Source of the DNA: Wurfbainia villosa
Taxonomy: Eukaryota > Streptophyta > Magnoliopsida > Zingiberales > Zingiberaceae
Direction: 5' to 3'
Assembly: GCA_025175895.1 (NCBI GenBank)
Contig: CM046000.1
Span: 67,856,720 to 67,920,719 of the forward strand
Length of the DNA: 64,000 nucleotides
The notes under the pieces are model-generated. The model worked only from the letters and a program-made list of their open reading frames with translations. It made no database searches and had not been told where the DNA came from. The position numbers were made by a program, and so were the translations under genes. Below are positions 9,864 to 21,120 of the stretch, piece by piece. Numbering within the stretch: the stretch's first letter is position 1; each line of letters starts with the position of its first letter.

Positions 9864-11460
9864 CCTAATACCAATCGCTACGGTATCCAATACCATAAGC
9901 TCTAACATGACCCTCAAACTTATTTTGAGGAAATGCCTTAGTCAAAGGATCCGCTAAGTTCCTTTCAGTGGGAATTTTCTCGATTTGTATTTCGTTCCTA
10001 CTGATGATCTCTCTGATAAGATGATAGCGGCGAAGCACATGTTTGGATCATTGATGAGACCTTGGCTCTTTCGCCTGTGCAATTGCTCCATTGTTGTCGC
10101 AGTAGACTGGTTTTTCTTCAACAATGGCCGGAATCACACCAAGTCCATAAACGAACTTCTTTATCCAAACCGCTTCCTTTGCTGCTTCCGAATCTGCAAT
10201 GTATTCTGCCTCAGTGGTAGAATCTGCTACAGTGTCTTGTTTGGAACTTTTCCAACTCACTGTGCCCCCATTCAAGGTGAACACGTATCTAGACTGAGAC
10301 CTGGAATCATCCTTGTCTGTCTTGAAGCTGGCATCCGTATACCCGCGTATCACCATGTCCCCTTCTCCATATTTTAGGAACACATCCTTAGTTCTTCTTA
10401 AGTACTTAAGGATCATCTTAATAGCCACCCAATGATCCATTCCTGGATCGGACTAGTATCTGCTCGTGACACTTAGAGCATATGATACATCGGACCTCGT
10501 ACATAACATAGCATACATGATAGATCCTACTGCGGATGCATAGGGAATCTTACTCATGCAAATCCTCTCGTCTTCTGTGCGTGGACACATAGACTTCGAA
10601 AGGTGTACCCCATGCCTGATGGGTAGGAAACCTTTCTTGGATTCCGACATGCTAAACCTCTTTAGCACTCGGTCTATATATGTAGACTGCGAAAGACCAA
10701 ACAACCGTTTAGATCTATCTCTATGGATCTTAATCCCGAGGATGTAGGTTGCTTCTCCCAGGTCTTTCATGGAGAATGTCGTGGATAAACAAACCTTAAT
10801 TGACTGTAAGATTGACACATCATTTCCTATAAGTAATATGTCATCGACATACAATACTAGGAAAACGACTGCACTCCCACTAACCTTCTTGTACACACAA
10901 GGTTCGTCTGGATTTTGTGAGAAATCAAACCTTTTGATTGTCTCATCAAAATGGATATTCTAGCTCCTGGATGCTTTCTTTAATCCATAAATGGACCGTC
11001 GCAATTTGTATACCTTGGTTTTATCAACCGATGTGAAACCCTCAGGCTGTATCATATACATGTCCTCGAGCAGGTTTCCATTAAGGAAAGCTGTTTTCAC
11101 ATCCATCTGTCATATCTCATAATCATAATGAGTCGCTATGGCCAGGAGCATCCGAATGGATTTAAGCATAGCTACAGGCGAATAGGTTTCGTCATAATCA
11201 ACACCTTGTTTTTGACAATATCCTTTCGCCACTAATCTAGCTTTATAGGTAATCACATTACCATCCATGTCGGTTTTCTTCTTGAAAACCCACTTGCACC
11301 CTATAGGCTTTATGCCTTCAGGTGGATCAACCAAGTTCCAAACTTGGTTTTCATACATGGAATCCATTTCCGACTTCATGGTACCAAGCCACTTATCCCT
11401 TTCTATACTTGTCAGCACTTCTTCATAACTGGTAGGCTCCTCATCATCAATGAGTAACAC
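9864..11460 (-). pseudogene. Element B reverse transcriptase and RNase H, with in-frame stops
   Basis: The minus strand reads the N-terminal RT region (WLGTMKSEMDSMYENQVWNLV, KARLVAKGY; 11460-11110), the palm with catalytic YVDDI (about 10850), the RT-to-RH connection (PYASAVGSIMYAM), then RNase H (GYTDASFKTD ... DSTTEAEYIA, 10440-10048) and a C-terminal tail with NLADPLTKAF (about 9940). RT copies the element RNA and RNase H removes the template. At least four stops fall in one open frame (near 11108, 10961, 10453 and 10040). Three replace tryptophan or glutamine codons and look like G-to-A or C-to-T transitions. Confidence 0.9.
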
Positions 11461-11464
11461 GTCA

Positions 11465-13016
11465 TTCGATTCACTTACGAGAAATCCATATCTCTCAGGA
11501 ATATTGCGTGTTCTTCCGATCTACGAAGATGTGGTGTTACAATAGGTCCAGCAGATTGCTCATCATAATGAGTTATCGGCTGTTGTGCTTCACCAGGTAT
11601 CTCATCAATGTCTATTTGAGTCTCTCGAGCCTCCTCAAGCTCGACGACACTCCCACTGTTTTCTTGCAAGAGAAACTCTTTCTCTAGAAACACAGCATGC
11701 CTTGAAAAAAACACCTTTTGTTCCACAGGATGATAGAATTGGTAACCCCTTTTTTCCTTAGGGTATCCAATAAATACACATTTATCAGACTTAGCATCCA
11801 ATTTGTCTGATATTGTCCGCTTCACATAAGCAGGACAACCCCATATCTTCAAGTAAGATACATGAGATTTCTTACTATTCCATATCTCATATGGAGTAGT
11901 AGAGACTACCTTGGTAGGCATTCTGTTTAACAAGTAAACAGTTGTCTGAAGTGCATAGCCCCAAAAGGACTTGGGAAGATTCGCATGATTCATCATTGAC
12001 CTGACCATGTCCAACAAGGTTCGGTTACGCCTTTCAGATACACCATTATGCTGTGGTATATATGGCAGAGTCCATTGAGACAATATACCATTTTCTCTTA
12101 GATAATCAAGAAACTCCTGACTTAAGTATTCACCACCTCGATCTGATCGAAGTATTTTAATACTCTTGTTATGTTGTTTCTCTACTTCATTTCTGAATTC
12201 TTTGAACCTTTCAAAGGCTTCAGACTTGTGTTTCATCAAGAACACATACCCAAATCGTGAGTGATCATCGGTGAATGTAATGAAGTAGCTATAGCCTCCT
12301 AAAGCTTGAGTTGACATAGGTCCACATACATCAGTATGTATTAGACCTAGTAACTCTCCCACTCGTTCACCTTTTCCAGTAAAAGGTAACTTAGTCATCT
12401 TGCCTTTTAAGCATGATTCGCATGTATCGTATGAATCCAATTCAAACGATTCCAGAATTCCACATCGGTGTAATTCGGACTTGCGTTTCTTGCTTACATG
12501 GCCAAGACGACAATGCCATATGTAGGAGTCTAATTGATTATCCTTTCGAGCACGCTTGTTGCTTGCTTCGATATTGAAAATGTCACTGGATACGTCCAAC
12601 GTATAAATGTCATTACTCAAAGTTCCAGTTCCATAAAGTACGCCATTCAAAGTTATATAACAACAATTGTTACTAAACGTCAAATGGAAACCATTTCTAT
12701 TTAAATAGGAAATAGAAACAATGTTCTTTATTAGAGAAGGAACATAATAGCAATTGTCCAGTTCCAAGACTAGTCCACTGGGGAGCTTCAGCAAATAAGT
12801 TCCGATGGCGACCGCAGCAACCTTTGCTCCATTGCCAACTCGCAAATTTGACTCCCCTCTGATGAGTCTTCTTCTATTCCTTAGCCCCTGTATGTCATTA
12901 CATATATGTGAGCCACACCCAGTATCCAATACCCAAGTGTCTAAGGAAATAGAATGACAATCAATAACGAAGATACCTGAAGAGGATGGGGCATCGGATG
13001 CCTTCTTCTTCTTCAT
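11465..13016 (-). pseudogene. Element B protease and integrase region (513-residue open frame, then frameshift)
   Basis: From the right, the frame shows the copia protease motif WVLDTGCGSHICND, the preintegrase zinc finger (WHCRLGH ... CESCLKGKM), the integrase core (HTDVCGPM, ITFTDDHSRFGYV, LRSDRGGEYLS, PQHNGVSERRNRTL) and the GKS-like C-terminal domain through YPKEKRGYQFYHP. It is the best preserved polyprotein stretch in B. A frameshift near 11510 separates it from reverse transcriptase. A TAG in place of a zinc-knuckle tryptophan (about 13030) separates it from gag. Confidence 0.92.
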
Positions 13017-13490
13017 GGACTCAAGATAAATCTTGCAGTTTCTTCGCTAGTGGCCTTCCTTGCCACAATGATGGCAAGTGCCCTTTTGCGTTGGTTCCGC
13101 CTTCTTTGCCTTTTTGTTCTTCCCTTTCTTCTGTTCTTTTGTCTTCCTCTTAGAACCTTTCTTTGAGGAATCAACTAACAGAACCGCCTTCTCCTCATGC
13201 TTCACAGAAGGCTCCACAGTCTTCATCATATTGAGGAGCTCGGGAATAGTGGATTCCAATTTGTTCATCCGATAGTTCATCACGAATTGTGAGAAACTCT
13301 TGGGCAAACAATGCAGAATTAAGTCAATACTTAATTCGTGATCCATCACAAAGCCGAGGGTAGCTAGCCGCTCGATGTACTCGTTCATCTTTAGGACAAA
13401 CTGCACTACAGACGAACCTTCTTGCATCTTCGTGGTGAAGAGGAGCCTAGAGACCTCGAACCTTTCGGATCTCGCTTGCTCATCGTGTTG
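13017..13490 (-). pseudogene. Element B gag, C-terminal part with zinc knuckle
   Basis: The frame reads EQARSERFEVSRLLFTTKMQEGSSVVQFVLKMNEYIERL, then the capsid-like UBN2 region, a lysine-rich linker and CHHCGKEGH (about 13080-13050), followed by a stop where tryptophan is expected and then RRNCK. Gag forms the virus-like particle in which reverse transcription occurs. Element E interrupts the frame after LFD; the N-terminal half is at 22476-22791. Confidence 0.9.
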
Positions 13491-13495
13491 GTGCA

Positions 13496-14852
13496 GTGGG
13501 CACCAAAGTCGAACCGGTATTTTGATTATGGCAAAAGGCTCAATAGTTAAGGGTATATTTGTTATCTTACGAGCTCAATTAAGTGTGCAGAAATGCTAAA
13601 GTTGAGCGGAAGGTCTGCGACACCCGGTGGGAACCGAGGTGGTCGGGCAACGCCAGAGGGATTTCGGAGGAAGCCGAGGTACTCGGGTGAAGACCGGAAG
13701 CGAGGCTACAAGGTAAGCTCGTGTGAAAGCGAAGCAAGGACGTTAAGCGTAGATCCGACCCAATACCTCCAATGGAAGGTCTAGGTCGAGATCAGTTGGT
13801 TAGAACCATCGTACTTTATATTTTAAGCTAACTTGTACTGCAGTCCAAAACCCTTTGACGGCTCTACTACACCAACGGTCTAGTTCCACTCGAGAAGAGC
13901 TCGAATTTCAAGGGGTGAATTTGGACTTGACTCGTGTTTTGGTACAAAGGGTGATGTGGCATCAAGGTGGACATCCAAACCATCACCAAGCTTGGACCCC
14001 AAAATTAGGTGATGTGGCATCAAGGTGAACATCCAAAACCATCATCAAGTTGGATGCCCAAAATGAGGTGAGTTGGCACAAGATGGTTGGCAAACCACCA
14101 TCAAGCTTGGACGCCCAAAATGAGGAGAGTTGGCACAAGATGGTTGGCTCCCATGATGTGGCACAAGTTGGATGGCTCCAACAAGTTGGCGTGAAGGCCT
14201 CCTTGAGGTGGCACAAGGTGGTTGGATGAACACCTCATCCTTGAGTTGTGGCACAAGGTGGTTGGATGAAGCACCCCATCCTTGAGTTAGCGCAAAGGAT
14301 GTGGATGAGCAAGACTTGGGGATAAGAACCTCACCTTGGACACTACCTATGTCTAAATTCATAGATCAATATCCATAAATAGACATGTTCACGCCAAGCA
14401 AAAATAAGAAATCAAGAGCTCTCAACACGCCGTCGTAACGCCGCTACTACTACTCACATTTGCTACGACGAAGTGCCGCCGACAACGAAAGCTACATCTT
14501 CTACTTATAAGAGTTGTCGGTATATTTATTTAAGTTCTACTTCTTTAAATTGTCTTTGTGCTTTAATCGTAACAAGGAAAGGGGGAGTGTCCCTTTGCCT
14601 TGATTTCTTTTTGTGATCGTTGCTCCTACTTCCAACGAGGAGGAGTGGTTTTAGTGAATTGCCCTCCGTACGTGATCAAGGATCACTAGGGCCGTGGATT
14701 AGCAATCGAAAGATTGTGAACCACGTAAAAATATCTTGTCTACTTTATATTTCCGCTGTGCATTCTCTACTTGCTTTTTACTTATTGCAAAAGTTTTTAA
14801 CGACACCGTATCGCTATTAACCCCCCCCTCTAGCGACACTTTCGATCCAACA
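13496..14852 (+). repeat. Element E 5' LTR
   Basis: Starts TGTTGGTGCAGTGGG and ends CGATCCAACA. It contains an imperfect tandem array at about 13955-14290 built on 'AGTTGGCACAAGATGGTTGG' and 'CATCAAGCTTGGACGCCCAA' type units. Compared with the 3' LTR, most of the sequence is identical but a few short blocks are scrambled. Confidence 0.93.
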
Positions 14853-14854
14853 AT

Positions 14855-14867
14855 TGGTATCAGAGCC
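14855..14867 (+). other. Element E primer-binding site
   Basis: TGGTATCAGAGCC, complementary to the 3' end of initiator tRNA-Met, lies two bases after the 5' LTR. It is where minus-strand cDNA synthesis starts. Confidence 0.92.
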
Positions 14868-15228
14868 GGGGGCGCTAAGATTCGGTGAAACCACCAATCT
14901 AGCTTTGTTTTTCTTTTTTCACAGATTTTTTTATTTATTTATTTCTGTTTTCGTATAATTATTTCACTTGCTTATCTTCTCCTACATATAGAATTGCATT
15001 AGAGGCTTTAGGATCCGGATAAGGTTGTCCTTCTGGTTAGATCCCGAGTAAGGTTGTCCTCCGGAACTTCAACGACATTCGCATTTGATTGTTTATTTCT
15101 TTTTGCAAGTTACATTTTATATATCTTTTTTTACTTCCCGCACTACTAATCCAAGACGAAAGTCTTGGAATATTCTTTTCGTGTGTGTTTTGCAAGATTC
15201 TTTTCGTCGTTCTTCTTCTTGTTTTTAA

Positions 15229-16850
15229 ATGGCCCATCTCGAAGGGTTTAGCACCGCCCGACCCCCGTTTTACAACGGTAATGACTTTCGTTATTGGAAG
15301 GGTCGGATGGAATGCTTTCTTAAAACCCAAATCGAGATGTGGATCGTAATCCAAACCGGTTTCACACTTCCTATTAATGAAGATGGTGAATCTTTGGGTT
15401 ACGATCAATGGTCAAATTCCATGAAAAAACAAGTAGAAGCCGATGCCAAGGCAACTCAAATCTTGCAATGTGGGTTGTCCAAGGAAGAGCTCAACCGCGT
15501 CGGCCCCTTCATTAGTGCAAAGGACTTATGGACCAAGCTAGTGGAACTACACGAAGGCACCGACGACACGAAGGTATGTAAAAGAGATTTACTTTTGAAT
15601 AAATTGTATAACTTGAAAATGCAGGAAAACGAGACCGCAACTCAACTACATGCTCGTATCCAAGACATCGTCAACCAACTCCATGCCATCGGACAAAAGG
15701 TCGAGAATCGCGACCTTATCAGGTATTCTCTTAACTCGTTTCCTAGGACCACCTTGTGGGCATCCATGGTCGATGCCTACAAGGTCTCCAAGGACCTTTC
15801 TAAAATTAGGTTAGGCAATTGTTTTTTGAACTTGAATTACATGAGCAAACTAACGTGGTCCAGCCGAGAAGAGTATTGCGTTATTTGCAGGTTCCAAGAA
15901 GAAGCAGCCCGCAAGCACGCCACCCCCGAAGGAAGAAGACGAGTCCGAATCGGAAGTAGACTCAGAAAGAGCATCCGAACTAGTCAATCTAGTTCGGAAG
16001 ACGATCACGAGGCACGACCAACAACTCAAGGTAAGCCTAAATCTAATTCAAATACTTCTAATTTTAGATGCTATGAGTGCAACAGGTTCGGTCACATCAA
16101 GTCCGAGTGCCCAAAGCTAAAGAATAACGCATCAAAGACCAAGAAAGCGCTAAACGCTACTTGGGAGGAGTTGTCGGAGGAAGAAGACGATATCCAAGCT
16201 CTAATGGCCAAGCCGAGCACGACTCCGAAACCAAAGAAGAGTCCGAGTCCGAATCCGATGATGAGCTTCCATTCAAGACAAGCCACGGATCCGTATCCGG
16301 TTCAAAAGAATCATTAAGGGTAAGTCGGTCGTTACTTAATACTTTGTATGGTGCAATTAAATTTTTAAATAAGAAACTAGCTAAGTCCGAGTCCAAGGTC
16401 GAGACCCTAATTGAGGAGGTTAACCTCCTCAAACATGAGGTCTCCCTAACCTCTTCGACTACTTGTATTCAAGAGGAGGACTCAACTCAAGTTGAAAAGC
16501 TTGAAGTTGAGAACTCGCTTTTGAAAACACAAGTCGAAGACCTTAGGAACACGTTGGAAAGGTTCACTTTGGGATCCAAGGGACTTGACCTCTTACTTGG
16601 ATCACAAAGGGCCGTGTACAACAAGGTCGGACTCGGGTTTAACTCAAATACAACCAATAAGTCATATATGTCTATAGTAAACCAACATAAGAAAAATGTC
16701 CAAGCATGGGTCCCTAAGATCACTTTGATTTCAACTTTAGGATCTAACATGTATTGGGTTCCCAAGGACCAAATTCACTATGTGAATAGACCCACTCGAT
16801 TCAATGGTCCAGGGGGAGCCAATACAAAATGTATTTTTGTTAAGTCTTAG
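15229..16850 (+). pseudogene. Element E gag (SIRE-type), frameshifted
   Basis: The ATG at 15229 opens MAHLEGFSTARPPFYNG, the conserved SIRE gag start, followed by the retrotransposon gag domain (ILQCGLSKEELNRVGPF, to about 15810). A disturbed stretch (15815-15900) has replaced about 30 residues. The CCHC knuckle CYECNRFGHIKSEC lies at about 16068-16110, an acidic Ser/Glu-rich linker follows, and after another shift near 16230 comes a predicted coiled coil (KLAKSESKVETLIEEVNLLKHE, VEKLEVENSLL). The C-terminal segment ends VPKDQIHYVNRPTRFNGPG. The coiled coil after the knuckle is typical of this lineage. Two or more frameshifts disable it. Confidence 0.88.
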
Positions 16851-17310
16851 AAATTGCATGCTTAGTTTTTCCTTTATTTTTAGAATGGTTAGATAGGACT
16901 CATAATCAACTAAAATCCTATTTAAAAGATTGAGCCTCGGGGAGCCTCTTTTCAAAATAACTAGTTAGACCAAGATGTAGTCTCAAGTAAGTCGAGTTAT
17001 CAATTTCTTGAAATTAGCTTTGTCTAAGGAAGTGGTCGTTGTTCCGATCAAAGAAGGCCTCTGTGCCTCGCCACGACCTGGAAGCTAATCTCTTGAAAAG
17101 ATTACTTGATGAGCTTAGACTAAATCCGAATCTAACCTAATGTTGGTTAATTTAAATTCATTAAAATTAATCAAGTAAATTGAAAGTCATCTCACAATAA
17201 CACATAGGAATAACATGTTTTGATCATGTAGATATTGGTGAGATGATTTAGGTTTAAAACTTACAAACAACCCTTTAGTAATTCCAATATCCGATCCAAC
17301 TACCTTATGT
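16851..17310 (+). other. Element E gag-pol linker, no ORF
   Basis: Collinear with 40990-42110 (reverse) in C3 and 50874-51370 in C2. It includes the recognisable 'CTTTGATCGGAACAACGACCACTTCCTTAGACAAAG' region (in reverse here) seen in both. No open frame longer than a few tens of codons. Confidence 0.6.
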
Positions 17311-17323
17311 GTAGGATCAATGG

Positions 17324-18500
17324 ATGTTGGACAGTGGTTGCTCCCGACACATGACCGGGGATCAACTCAAATTTTCGAAGTTACGATTCAAACGACAAGG
17401 ATCGGTAGCCTTCGGAAATAACGGCAAGCTCAAAATCATCTGATCAGGTGATATTGAGCTCAACTCTAACTTTACAATTCAAAATGTCTTATTAGTAGAA
17501 AACTTTCAATATAATTTACTTAGTGTAAGCCAATTGTGTGATAACAATTATAAGGTCATATTTCTAGAAAATGAATGCGTAATCAAGATAAATGCAACAT
17601 CTAAAATAATACTTAAAGGAACTAGGAATAGCAACATCTACACAATAAATTTACCCAACTCCTCAACCAAGTGTCTTATGACACAAAGAAGAGGAATCTT
17701 GGTTATGGCAATCAAGACTGACACTGCACTCCAAGACTCGGCCCACAAGATGAGTCAGAGTGGCTTGGTTATAGGATTTCCTAAACTAAACAACTTGGAT
17801 AATAAAATATGTAATGCTTGTCAACAAGGTAAACAATCTAGGACACAACATCAATTAACTAATCAAGAACGAACCAAAAGTGTTCTTGAGCTCCTACACA
17901 TGGATCTATTTGATTCACATGGAGCTAAGTCACTCAATGGTAGTCAATTTTGCTTAGTCATAATTGACGACTATTCTAGATTTACTTGGGTTAGGTTTAT
18001 CAAACATAAAAATGATACCCTAGACCAACTAATCAATCTTTGTAGGTTAATCGAAAATCAAAAGAACCTTAAGATTAAAAGACTTAGAAGTTTATCATGG
18101 TGGTGAATTCGAAAACCACAGGTTTCTGATTGTAACCTAAACGGATACCACCATGAGTTTTCATGTCCTAGAACCCCACAACAAAATGGGTTAGTCTAAC
18201 GGAAAAATAGAACCCTACAAGAAGCCGCTTAGGACAATGTTAAACGAGTATAACCTACCCGATAGATTTTGGGCGTAGGTCGTTAGTACGGGCTTTATGT
18301 CCAAAATAGGATCCTTATGGTAAAGAGGCACCAAAAGTCCTCATACGAGATTTATCACGATAAAATACCGAACATCAAATACTTTAGGGTATTTGGATGC
18401 AAGGTACATATCTTAAACACTAAGGATTACCTAGGGAAATTCAAATCCAAAACCCCATCGAACCTTTCTAGGATACTCAACCACCAAGAGAGCTTATAGG
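17324..18500 (+). pseudogene. Element E protease and integrase, heavily broken
   Basis: The protease active site MLDSGCSRHMTGD starts at 17324. The stretch to 17690 follows C3 (LVENFQYNLLSVSQLCDNNYKVIF). The preintegrase finger is damaged: the WHRRLGH part at about 17700-17750 is scrambled, while KICNACQQGK remains. The integrase core shows LHMDLFDSHGAKSLNGSQF and IDDYSRFTWVRFIKH (17890-18010). A shifted piece with KRHQKSSYEIYHDKIPNIKYFRVFGCKVH (18320-18420) is the C-terminal part. Multiple indels separate these pieces. Confidence 0.85.
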
Positions 18501-18779
18501 GTATACAATCACGACACTCTTAGAGTCGAAGAAACCATTAATATAGTTTTCGATGAAGGACACGAACCCGCTCAATCCTTAACAAAACCAACTAGCAAAT
18601 CAACTTATAGCAAACCCGACTCGATCTTGAACTTGAATCTCGCCCTAACCCAAGTCATCCTATCGACCAAGTGATAGATGACCCTAACCCAAGTCATCCT
18701 ATCAATCAAGTTATAGGTGATCCAAATTTAGGGTTCGAACTAGAGCTTCATAAACATTAGTCAAATCTCGTTAATTTCC

Positions 18780-20288
18780 AAAATCGAACCCAAAACTATT
18801 GAACAAGCACTTCGATCCCGATCGGATTATTGCTATGCAAGAAGAGCTAGCTCAATTCACTAGAAATGAAGTCCGGGAATTAGTACCACCACCTAAAGAA
18901 AAATCAATTATTGGAACAAGGTGGGTATTTCAAATAAACTTGATGATAAAGGTGAAGTAGTTAGAAATAAAGCTAGGTTAGTCGCAAAGGGTTTAGTCAA
19001 GTCGAAGGTTTAGATTACGATGAGACCTACGCCTGTGAGCAAGACTAGAGTCCATCCGAATGTTGTTAGCATATGCTGCACATCGAGGTTTTAAATTGTT
19101 TCAAATGGATGTCAAGTCAGCATTTTTGAATGGATACATTAAGGAAGAAGTTTACACGTCAGTCAACCTCCCGGATTCGAAAATCTAGATAAACCTGACC
19201 ATGTCCTTAGACTTAAGAAAGCCCTATATGGACTCAAACAAGCCCCAAGAGCTTGGTACGAAAGGCTTTCGATCTATCTTAAGTCCAAAGGATTCAACCA
19301 AGGTTTAGTCGACCCAACCTTATTCAAAACCGTAGGAAAAGAAATCTTTATAGCCCAAATCTATGTAGATGATATAATTTTTGGAACTACCAACTCGATC
19401 CTGCTAAACGAATTCATCTCACTTATGGAAAGTGAATTTGAAATGAATTTAGTAGGAGAGTTAAGTTTCTTCTTAGGTTTACAAATTAAACAAACTAAAG
19501 ATGGAATATATTTACATCAACAAAAATATACTAAGGACTTAATAGATCGATTTGGAATGCAAGATGCTAAAATAATTAATACACCTATAGCAACTAATGT
19601 TAATATAAACGAAGATGTAGAAGGAAAACCCGCTGACCTAAAATACTATAGAGCGCAATAGGAAGTCTCCTATACTTAACCGCGAACCGACCCGACATTT
19701 TATTCGCGGTAAGTATGTGCGCAAGGTTACAAACCTGTGCCAAGGAGTCTCACCTAACCCTAGTCAAGCGTATCCTTAGATATCTAAAGGGCACGCTAAA
19801 CGTAGGTATTTGGTACCCTAGATCTATCGAGTTTAATCTAATCGGCTACTCCGACCGACTATGCCGTAGTAAACTCGATAGAAAGAGCACGAGTGGTTGT
19901 TGTCAAATCCTCACCGAGTCTAGTGAGTTGGTGAGAGAAGCGATTATGCGTTGCCTTATCTACCACCGGCCGAATACGCCGATGGGTGAGTGTGTCTCTC
20001 TCGTGGATGAAGCACACTCTCCAAGACTTTAGCTTAATCTTTAACAACATTAAAACCTACATAGATAACATCAGTTCAATTAACTTAACTAAAAATCCAA
20101 TATGTCATTCTAGGACAAAACATATAGAAGTTAAACACCACTTCATTAGGGAACATGTAACTAATGGAACTATACAACTAGAGTATGTTGAGTCCAAATC
20201 AAACCTAGCGGACATCTTCACCAAACCACTACCCGAAGCCGAATTTAGTTTATTAAGACGAAAGTTAGGTATGTGCGTAATAGAGTAG
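18780..20288 (+). pseudogene. Element E reverse transcriptase and RNase H, frameshifted
   Basis: Fragments in several frames give the RT fingers and palm (FQMDVKSAFLNGYI at about 19100, ALYGLKQAPRAWYERL at 19220-19270), the catalytic YVDDIIFGT (about 19362-19390), LSFFLGLQIKQTKDGIYLHQ, and RNase H (NVGIWYPRS ... VDNISSINLTKNPICHSRTKHIEVKHHFIREH ... NLADIFTKPLPEAEFSLLRRKLGMCVIE, ending at 20288). The part at 19850-19990 is scrambled relative to C2 and C3. No functional enzyme is possible. Confidence 0.88.
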
Positions 20289-21107
20289 GATTTAAATTTT
20301 TCTATATATGTACTCTATTTTTGCTTCTTTTTATGAAATTAGCCTAAGTCTTACCTTAGAAATCATATACCTATAGATTTAAGGAGCCAACACATCTCAC
20401 AACACATAGGACTAATGTGTTTGTGTACTTAGCCACGTAGACGGGCGTGAGATGTTAGGACCTTACTCCTGGTTCCAGATGTAGATTCAGTGCATCGATA
20501 TGAACCATGGAGTATAATTATTTAAAATTAATCAATTCCTTCAAGACTTATTGATTCTATATCAATCAAGTCCAACCGGAGTTGTACATTTTAGATGAAC
20601 ATATTTTCAAGCTTATTATTATTTAAAAAAAAAAAAAAATTATATATATATATATATATATATTGGGAACTTGCTTGGACTTACAAACCCTAAAATATAT
20701 TTACAAACTTTTTGAGTTAAGGCAAAAGGGGGAGAAAGTCACAAAAGTAACCAAAATTAACCAAAATTAAAGGGGAAGAAAGTAAACAAAATTATTACCT
20801 TTTATATTAAGTAATTCCGATTACTTAAGCAACTATTAAGGGGGAGTAAAAATTATTTTTCAAACTATTAAGGGGGAGTAAAAATTATTTTTCAAGAACT
20901 CACCTTCGGTCAAGGGGGAGGTTACCTCAAAGGGGAGAACTTGAAACAATAATATTTCTCATTCATATTTAATCATTATGCTAGCTCATTCATATTTAAT
21001 CATTATGCTAGCTCATTCATATTTAATCTTTATGCTAGCTCATTCATGCTTAATCATTATGCTAGTTTAATTTTTCCTTAACTTTTGTGTCGGTTTGCCA
21101 TGAATCA
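20289..21107 (+). other. Element E 3' untranslated region with purine-tract ladder and short tandem repeats
   Basis: No ORF. It contains an A-run followed by (TA)n at about 20624-20660, a doubled 'ACTATTAAGGGGGAGTAAAA' block (about 20836-20895), a four-unit 27-bp array based on TCATTCATATTTAATCATTA (20959-21066) and several AAGGGGGAG-like tracts (near 20725, 20770, 20840, 20870, 20910, 20930) resembling the true polypurine tract. Confidence 0.8.
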
Positions 21108-21120
21108 AAAAGGGGGAGAT
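21108..21120 (+). other. Element E polypurine tract
   Basis: AAAAAGGGGGAGAT-like purine run directly abutting the TG of the 3' LTR. It is the site expected to prime plus-strand DNA. Confidence 0.85.

Noticed and set aside
9985..10377. A 130-codon plus-strand ORF
   Set aside because: It is the antisense shadow of element B RNase H, whose conserved motifs are on the minus strand.
14855..14867. Sequences matching initiator tRNA-Met (here and at 8641, 24064, 43965) as tRNA genes
   Set aside because: Each is only the 12-17 base primer-binding site next to an LTR; no cloverleaf surrounds it.
20624..20662. The A-run and (TA)n tract as an origin or regulatory element
   Set aside because: A simple microsatellite in the 3' untranslated part of element E, with nothing else to support a function.
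20289..21107. A possible env-like ORF, sometimes found in SIRE elements
   Set aside because: No open frame of useful length exists between RNase H and the 3' LTR in E, C2 or C3.
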